A stretch of DNA of 32,806 bases from Aeromicrobium sp. Lineage in GTDB: Bacteria > Actinomycetota > Actinomycetes > Propionibacteriales > Nocardioidaceae. Positions 24,147-32,806 of this stretch are shown here, piece by piece; the stretch's first letter is position 1, and every line of letters begins with the position of its first letter. The stretch lies in contig SSHC01000106.1 of NCBI GenBank assembly GCA_008017265.1, forward strand, positions 1-32,806, in the 5' to 3' direction. A program made the position numbers and the translations under genes. Under the pieces are notes generated by a model. It did not search any database and was not told the DNA's origin. It saw only the letters and a program-made list of their open reading frames with translations.

Positions 24147-25297
24147 GACCGGCGCCGTCCACTGTAGTGAGGGCGACGCAGTTCGCCGTTGTCGAGGCGA
24201 ACCGCGAGTCGGTGGTAGTCGGCAGCCACCGCATCCCACTGGTAAACCTTGGCAGCACGATCTTGGAGGCCTTGCGCGCGAGATTCGTGAGCAGCCAAAT
24301 CCTGCACGAGTTCAGTCTCAACTTCGGCGAGCACCCCTGGCACAGCTGATTCATCTGTGAAGAAGCGCCCGTTCTCGCCGAGAACTCCACGGTTGAACGA
24401 GACATCGAAGGCGGTCACGTGGCACCCTGCGCCCATGGCGCGGAGAAGAGAAGGGTTAGTTCCGCCGACAGAATGACCGTGCAGGTAGTTTGCTGTATTC
24501 GCATACAACTGGTCGAGTTGTTCTTGATCCCAGACTCCACCCAAAAGAACGATGCGTTCGTCACCGGCCGCAATAGCTTCGATCTTCGCTGTGTATTCGT
24601 CTGAGTACGGGGCCGAACCGACGACGACGAGAGGCAATGAGGCCGAGCTTTTGGCATAGCCCGCGACAATTTCGAGAACATGGTTTTCGGGCTCGAAGCG
24701 TGCCACGACAAGGTGGTAGCCATGTCGTGTTAATCCCAACGGTTCGAGTTTGGTGGTGTCGAGATCGCGAAGGATTGGTGCGCCGTAGGCAATGTGTTCG
24801 CTTGCTGCGCCGAACTCGTCGCGGTAGTAGTCGACGATGCCTTGAGCATCTGAAATGAGCGCGTCGGCCCATCGGACGGCGAGGGCTTCGGCCATTCGGT
24901 AGTAGCGCCGGCCCCACGTGCCCCACTTGGCGCGTTGCCACTCCAGGCCGTCGACGTGGACTGCAACGGGAATGCGAAAGAGGCGCAAGATGGGCAAAAA
25001 TACAGAATTTGCCGAGTTGAAGACGATCGCAACGTCAATGCTGCCTCGTCTCCGAACGACCAAATCGAGGATGGACAAGAACGTGTGCGACAACGTCTCG
25101 ATTGCTTTGCCGGAAACGGCCGGAAGATGGACAAGTTCCATACCGAGGTAGGTGACAATGGGTTCTTCTGCTCCGCGACAGTAGACGAGGACTTCGTCTC
25201 CGTCGCGCGCCATGCGCTGCCCGATTTCTTCGATCGCGGTCTCAAACCCGCCATAGCGTGCAGGGACACCGCGAGTTCCGATCATGGCAACTTTCAT
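24143..25297 (-). CDS. DUF1972-containing glycosyltransferase (Cps2T/WchF rhamnosyltransferase-like)
   Basis: MKVAMIGTRGVPARYGGFETAIEEIGQRM N-terminus is diagnostic of this family; GHSVGGTNPSLLRAMGAGCHVTAFDVSFNRGVLG. Confidence 0.88.
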   Translation of the reverse strand: MKVAMIGTRGVPARYGGFETAIEEIGQRMARDGDEVLVYCRGAEEPIVTYLGMELVHLPAVSGKAIETLSHTFLSILDLVVRRRGSIDVAIVFNSANSVFLPILRLFRIPVAVHVDGLEWQRAKWGTWGRRYYRMAEALAVRWADALISDAQGIVDYYRDEFGAASEHIAYGAPILRDLDTTKLEPLGLTRHGYHLVVARFEPENHVLEIVAGYAKSSASLPLVVVGSAPYSDEYTAKIEAIAAGDERIVLLGGVWDQEQLDQLYANTANYLHGHSVGGTNPSLLRAMGAGCHVTAFDVSFNRGVLGENGRFFTDESAVPGVLAEVETELVQDLAAHESRAQGLQDRAAKVYQWDAVAADYHRLAVRLDNGELRRPHYSGRRRS

Positions 25298-26028
25298 GCT
25301 GGTGCTCCGTCGAGTTCACGTAGTTCGCGCCACCATTTGCGCAGAGCCGCTGTAAGCGCCAATCCGCATAGTGCCGCGACTGTCGAATAAGCGATCGCGA
25401 ACCCCAGCCACCAGCCGCTCAGTACGAAGAGCAGGCATTGAAAACCGTAATCGGTTGGCAGAATAAGGAACATTCGCAATGGGTTTTCCGGTGGCAATGT
25501 GGAAGGGTCAGTTGTCGTTGCGGGACGCAAGGTTGGCATCAGGATCAGGCCAAAATAGGTGGCTGCCGCGATGATTGTGAACGCGATGGGCGCGAGCAAC
25601 CAAGCGTCGTTGTCGCTTTCGGCGAAGCGAAACCACGAGATCAGCACGGCGAGATGCAGCGTCAGCGTTTTAAAGCAGTCGATCGTATGGTCGAGCCATT
25701 CGCCAGACTTAGAACCGCCGCCACGTAGTCGGGCGAGTTGACCGTCGACGGAGTCCCATACATATCCGCCGGCGAGGAGGAATGCAATAACAATTCCAAG
25801 CCACCACGTTGGTTTGACGAGCGCGATGAGTGCGATGGCGCTTCCGGAAAAGATCGCACTAACGAATGTGGCTTGGTTGGGGGATATTCCAACAGAGTGC
25901 GCCCACGCTGCGACGATTCGGCCGAGTGGCCGGTTTACGAGCCTTGAATAGGCGGCGGTGCCGCGTGATGGTTTTTGCGCACTGCGAAGCGCCGTAAGGT
26001 TTTCACCGAACCCGGGATGCTGACTCAC
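25294..26028 (-). CDS. CDP-alcohol phosphatidyltransferase family protein
   Basis: DSVDGQLARLRGGGSKSGEWLDHTIDCFK matches DxxDGxxARx8GxxxDxxxD exactly; multiple TM segments. Confidence 0.92.
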   Translation of the reverse strand: MSQHPGFGENLTALRSAQKPSRGTAAYSRLVNRPLGRIVAAWAHSVGISPNQATFVSAIFSGSAIALIALVKPTWWLGIVIAFLLAGGYVWDSVDGQLARLRGGGSKSGEWLDHTIDCFKTLTLHLAVLISWFRFAESDNDAWLLAPIAFTIIAAATYFGLILMPTLRPATTTDPSTLPPENPLRMFLILPTDYGFQCLLFVLSGWWLGFAIAYSTVAALCGLALTAALRKWWRELRELDGAPA

Positions 26029-26141
26029 TGGGAGACCTCTTTCGATACGGATACGAGCCTACTTGGTTCGCGACGTCTACGGTGTGAGCAATCCCTGATT
26101 CTCATTCGAAGAAAGACCAACAAGTGCTTGCATTGCGAGAC

Positions 26142-26147
26142 TATTCT
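26142..26147 (+). promoter_or_regulatory. -10 box TATTCT, leaderless arrangement before GTG 26155
   Basis: TATTCT + 7 nt + GTG in frame with the LCP ORF. Confidence 0.35.
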
Positions 26148-26154
26148 GATGCGT

Positions 26155-27165
26155 GTGAGTGATGAAATGGATGGGACTCAAGCGAAGAAGCCTCGCCGTG
26201 CGGTCAAGCGCGTTCTGATCGGTCTTCTCGTGCTCGCTTTACTCGGTGCCGGCATCGTGTGGGTTGTACAGGACCGTCTTTTCAGCCAGATATCGCCATT
26301 GTCTGATGCCATGCCGGCCGAAGCCGGTCGGCCGACAATCGCGCCAGAGACTGACCCCAATGCCGTGACTGTGCTGCTTCTGGGAAGTGATAAGCGGGCT
26401 TCGGGGAAAATAAAAGGGGAGCGAAGTGACACGATGATGGTGGCTCGTGTCGCCGCGGACCGGAAGTCAGTCTCGGTCATTTCGATTCCTCGAGACTCGT
26501 GGGTTGAGATTCCCGGGCACGGAAAAGGCAAGATCAACTCAGCCTTCTCACTGGGAGGAACAGCGCTTGCGGTTCAGACCGTGGAAAACATGAGCGGCGT
26601 GCGAATTGATCACGTTGCTGTGGTTGATTGGGGCGGCTTCAAGGACCTCACCGACGCTCTTGGCGGCATTACCGTCAAGATCCCGAAAACTACCTACGAT
26701 CCTTATCGCAAAAAGCGTTGGGTTGCGGGCACTCACAAACTCGATGGGGAAGAAGCGCTGCTGTATGTGCGCCAGCGTGTCGGGTTGCCCGGAGGCGACC
26801 TCGACCGTGTCAAGCGGCATCAAAACGTGATCCGCGAACTTGCCTCAAAGACACTTTCTGCTGGCACGCTCTCGAACCCAATCACGGTGTACCGAGTGCT
26901 GGATTCGGTGACGTCAAATGTCGAGATCGATGAGGGCTGGCGACCGGGACAGATGCGTTCGTTGGCTTTCTCGCTGCGCACCCTTCGCAATGATGACTTG
27001 TACTTTGCCACGATCCCAGTCTCGGGAACGGGGATGGAAGGTAAGCAAAGCGTTGTTCGAATTGACAGTGCCGAAGCCGAGAAAATGTGGGCAGCTTTCA
27101 AGCGAGATGATGTGCCCGGTTGGATCTCCGCACACGACCGTGCTCTAGACAAAACCGTTCGATAG
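26155..27165 (+). CDS. LytR-CpsA-Psr (LCP) family protein
   Basis: TM near N-terminus, VTVLLLGSDKR, ERSDTMMVARVAADRKSVSVISIPRDSWVEIPGHGKGKINSAFSLGG, LYVRQRVGLPGGDLDRVKRHQNVI. Start uncertain (26149, 26155 or 26164; ORF track 25975). Confidence 0.92.
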   Translation: MSDEMDGTQAKKPRRAVKRVLIGLLVLALLGAGIVWVVQDRLFSQISPLSDAMPAEAGRPTIAPETDPNAVTVLLLGSDKRASGKIKGERSDTMMVARVAADRKSVSVISIPRDSWVEIPGHGKGKINSAFSLGGTALAVQTVENMSGVRIDHVAVVDWGGFKDLTDALGGITVKIPKTTYDPYRKKRWVAGTHKLDGEEALLYVRQRVGLPGGDLDRVKRHQNVIRELASKTLSAGTLSNPITVYRVLDSVTSNVEIDEGWRPGQMRSLAFSLRTLRNDDLYFATIPVSGTGMEGKQSVVRIDSAEAEKMWAAFKRDDVPGWISAHDRALDKTVR

Positions 27166-27196
27166 TCACTCATCTCAAACCCAGCGTGGCACCCAT

Positions 27197-27223
27197 GTGG
27201 CTGGTGTGACTCATGTGACTAAT
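27197..27223. promoter_or_regulatory. Three 9-bp-spaced GTGRC direct repeats
   Basis: GTGGCTGGT GTGACTCAT GTGACTAAT upstream of the metallophosphoesterase gene. Confidence 0.3.
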
Positions 27224-27313
27224 GAGGTTTAACCAAATGGTGTGTCGGCATTGAAATTGCGCGAGAATTGAGGCTTGACCGGAACGGTTTCGGTTTTCTC
27301 GGTGAGGCGCAAC

Positions 27314-30058
<2,745 letters not shown>

Positions 30059-30063
30059 TCCAA

Positions 30064-30090
30064 ACCGAGGTGAGCGCCAACGCGCTCGGT
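30064..30090 (+). terminator. Imperfect hairpin ACCGAG...CTCGGT
   Basis: 6-bp outer arms plus inner GCG/CGC stem, just after the stop at 30058. Confidence 0.45.
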
Positions 30091-30110
30091 CAGCCTTTGG
30101 CCATTCTCGC

Positions 30111-30116
30111 TAGGCT
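30111..30116 (+). promoter_or_regulatory. -10 box TAGGCT upstream of mfd
   Basis: TAGGCT + 9 nt + ATG 30126. Confidence 0.4.
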
Positions 30117-30125
30117 GGTTTAGTT

Positions 30126-32806
30126 ATGGCGCACCCCGAATTAGCCGCGCGCGTTGCGCGCGAACACCACATTGCCGAAGTCGTAGCCAGCCTGTCTGCT
30201 GGCATGCCTCAGGCAACTTTGAGCACCACCACGGCGACCCATCCGTTTATCGCTGCCGCCCTGGTGCGTGAAGAATCGGTTGTTGTGGTGGCGACACCGA
30301 CGGTACGTCAGGCCGAAGACCTCAGCGAGGCACTGGGTGCACTGATGCCATCCGAACACGTTTCGGTGTTCTTGCCGTGGGAGACGCTGCCGCATGAACG
30401 GCTTTCCCCGCGAGCCGACACGGTGGGTCGAAGGTTGGCAGTTCTCCGTGACCTCGTCCACGGCGGTCACGCGCGGCGACCCAGGGTTATCGTCGCGCCG
30501 ATCCGTTCACTTCTTCAACCGCAAGTCAAAGGCCTCGCAGATCTTGAACCCGTCCGCCTCGCGACGGGCCAAACAATCGAACTGGACGACGTGATTTCAC
30601 GCCTAGCGGCTGCGGCGTACCACCGCGTAGATCTGGTACAAAATCGTGGTGAGTTTGCGGTACGCGGCGGCATCGTCGACGTATTTCCTCCCACTGAGAA
30701 CCATCCGATCCGCATTGAGTTCTGGGGCGATACGGTCGATGAGATTCGCTACTTCGCGGTTGCAGACCAACGTGCGCTCGAAGTCATCAGCGAGATCACC
30801 GCCCCTGGGTGCCGAGAACTGCTGCTGACCGATGAGGTGAGAGCGCGGGCTGCTGACTTGGCGACCAAGCACCCTTCGTTGACTGAACTCTTCACCAAGA
30901 TCGCACAAGGGCACGCGGTTGAAGGGATGGAATCGCTCGCTCCGGTACTCGTCGACGATATGGAGTTGCTGATCGACCTCCTACCGGCTGGCTCAACCGT
31001 CGTGATGAGTGACACCGAGCGCATCCAAGCGCGCGCGGCAGACCTCGTTGCCACGAGCGAAGAGTTCCTTGCCGCTTCTTGGGCAGCCGCAGCCGATAAG
31101 TCTGAAGCCCCCATTGACGTGGGAGCCGCAACATTCCACACCCTCGACGATGTTCGTGCGGCCATCGGCGAACGAGGTTTCGGATTGCTCGACCTCACAG
31201 GGTTCGGCCTCGATGAGGCGGTACGGGTGGGCATCGATGATGCGCCCGAATATCGAGGCGACACTGAGAAAGCCATCATCGATATCGACCAGTGGCGCGC
31301 CAACGGGCATCACATTGTCATCGTTAACCCAACGCGAGGCCAAGCCGACCGAACTCTTGAATGGTTGGCAGAACACGACTTACCGGGTCGGTTCACCGAA
31401 TCGAGCACGGGTGAAAGCCCGGATGCTGTCATCGACGTGGTGTGCGGAAACATCCAGTATGGCTTCGTCGCATCAAGCCTGTCGCTCGTCGTTTTGACGA
31501 GAAATGACCTCGTGGGTCAGCACACGGCTGAACGTACGAAAGTGTCCATGCCGACGAGGCGACGCAAGGCCGTCGATCCCTTGGAACTCAAGCCCGGTGA
31601 CCCCGTCGTGCACGAACAACATGGTGTCGGTCGATACGTGGAACTCATTAATCGAGTAGTCCACGGCGCTGCCCGTGAATATCTCGTGATCGAATATGCG
31701 GCCAGCAAACGCGGACAACCGGCAGACCGACTGTTCGTGCCGATGGATCAACTCGATCAGGTGAGCCGGTACGTGGGTGGTGAATCTCCATCGCTCGACA
31801 AACTCGGCGGTGGCGACTGGACGAAACGCAAATCGCGCGCCCGCAAAGCCGTGCGCCAGATCGCGGACGAACTCATCAAACTGTATGCCGCCAGACAATC
31901 GAGCAAGGGCCACGCGTTTGGGCCGGACACGCCGTGGCAAGCCGAACTTGAAGACTCGTTCGCGCACGTGGAAACAATCGACCAACTAGCGACGATCGAC
32001 GAAGTCAAACGCGACATGGAACGAGTCGTACCGATGGATCGACTCGTGTGCGGCGATGTCGGTTACGGCAAAACCGAGATCGCGGTGCGTGCGGCGTTCA
32101 AAGCGATTCAAGATGGCAAACAAGTCGTGCTGCTCGTGCCAACAACGTTGCTCGTGCAGCAGCATTACGCAACCTTCGCCGAAAGGTTCGGACAATTCCC
32201 CGTCACGATCAAACCGTTGTCTCGATTCCAGACCGAAAAAGAGTCAAAACAAACCCTCGCGGATTTGGCTGACGGCAAGGTAGACCTCGTCATCGGCACG
32301 CACAGGTTGCTACAACCGGGTGTGCGGATCAAAGACCTTGGTCTTGTGATCGTCGACGAAGAGCAGCGGTTCGGTGTCGAACACAAGGAAGCACTCAAGC
32401 ATTTGCGGGCTGCCGTTGACGTGTTGAGTCTCTCGGCGACCCCGATTCCACGAACGCTCGAAATGGCGATTACCGGAATCCGTGAAATGAGCACGATCGC
32501 CACACCGCCAGAAGAACGCCACCCGGTGTTAAGTTTCATCGGGCCGTATGACAACGCACAGGTTGCGGCCGCAATTCGTCGTGAACTCTTGCGTGAAGGC
32601 CAAGTGTTCTTCATTCATAACCGCGTGCAGAGCATCGATCGAGCAGTCGCGGCGTTGAAAGAACTCGTTCCCGAAGCGCGCATCGCGGCGGCACATGGGC
32701 AAATGGGGGAGGCGCGACTCGAAGAAGTCATGGTGCAGTTCTGGGAAGGGAACTTCGACGTGCTCGTGTGCACCACGATCGTCGAATCGGGTCTGGACGT
32801 CTCCAA
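30126..32806 (+). CDS. mfd: Transcription-repair coupling factor (5' part; runs off right edge)
   Basis: Absent from the ORF track (no stop in window). My translation from ATG 30126: [23 protein letters not shown]...[96 protein letters not shown]. Confidence 0.95.
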   Translation, partial: MAHPELAARVAREHHIAEVVASLSAGMPQATLSTTTATHPFIAAALVREESVVVVATPTVRQAEDLSEALGALMPSEHVSVFLPWETLPHERLSPRADTVGRRLAVLRDLVHGGHARRPRVIVAPIRSLLQPQVKGLADLEPVRLATGQTIELDDVISRLAAAAYHRVDLVQNRGEFAVRGGIVDVFPPTENHPIRIEFWGDTVDEIRYFAVADQRALEVISEITAPGCRELLLTDEVRARAADLATKHPSLTELFTKIAQGHAVEGMESLAPVLVDDMELLIDLLPAGSTVVMSDTERIQARAADLVATSEEFLAASWAAAADKSEAPIDVGAATFHTLDDVRAAIGERGFGLLDLTGFGLDEAVRVGIDDAPEYRGDTEKAIIDIDQWRANGHHIVIVNPTRGQADRTLEWLAEHDLPGRFTESSTGESPDAVIDVVCGNIQYGFVASSLSLVVLTRNDLVGQHTAERTKVSMPTRRRKAVDPLELKPGDPVVHEQHGVGRYVELINRVVHGAAREYLVIEYAASKRGQPADRLFVPMDQLDQVSRYVGGESPSLDKLGGGDWTKRKSRARKAVRQIADELIKLYAARQSSKGHAFGPDTPWQAELEDSFAHVETIDQLATIDEVKRDMERVVPMDRLVCGDVGYGKTEIAVRAAFKAIQDGKQVVLLVPTTLLVQQHYATFAERFGQFPVTIKPLSRFQTEKESKQTLADLADGKVDLVIGTHRLLQPGVRIKDLGLVIVDEEQRFGVEHKEALKHLRAAVDVLSLSATPIPRTLEMAITGIREMSTIATPPEERHPVLSFIGPYDNAQVAAAIRRELLREGQVFFIHNRVQSIDRAVAALKELVPEARIAAAHGQMGEARLEEVMVQFWEGNFDVLVCTTIVESGLDVS

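Noticed and set aside
30141-32614. Multiple short ORFs on both strands listed over the right end (for example 30394-30594 +, 31009-31497 +, 31473-31985 -)
   Set aside because: The whole region is covered by the open-ended mfd reading frame from 30126, which the ORF track omits because its stop is beyond the window.

Overview
Actinomycetota-type chromosomal window with moderate-to-high GC. Housekeeping genes lie at both ends: glmU, prs, rplY (ctc) and pth on the left, and the 5' part of mfd running off the right edge. Between pth and mfd is a ~24.6 kb accessory island (about 5426-30058) for exopolysaccharide or cell-surface glycan assembly plus large secreted proteins. Its contents are a Wzx-like flippase, a GT2, a low-molecular-weight protein tyrosine phosphatase (LMW-PTP) fused in frame to a GT4, a Wzz/BY-kinase (CpsD-like), an O-antigen-ligase/Wzy-like membrane protein, two more glycosyltransferases (one DUF1972/Cps2T-like), a CDP-alcohol phosphotransferase and an LCP (LytR-CpsA-Psr) protein. 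The secreted proteins are two paralogous right-handed beta-helix proteins, a ~1890 aa beta-propeller/FN3/LamG/PKD protein and a calcineurin-like metallophosphoesterase. The most notable signals are: (i) the LMW-PTP-GT4 fusion, translationally coupled to the BY-kinase; (ii) a ~205 aa secreted module ('DxFxR...GWG...VDDLVVK') present five times in three otherwise unrelated surface proteins of the island; (iii) convergent genes whose two 3' coding ends form a perfect inverted repeat; (iv) operator-like palindromes and apparently leaderless promoters. No rRNA, tRNA, CRISPR array, transposase or integrase was recognised. All family calls come from reading motifs by eye; no database search was run.
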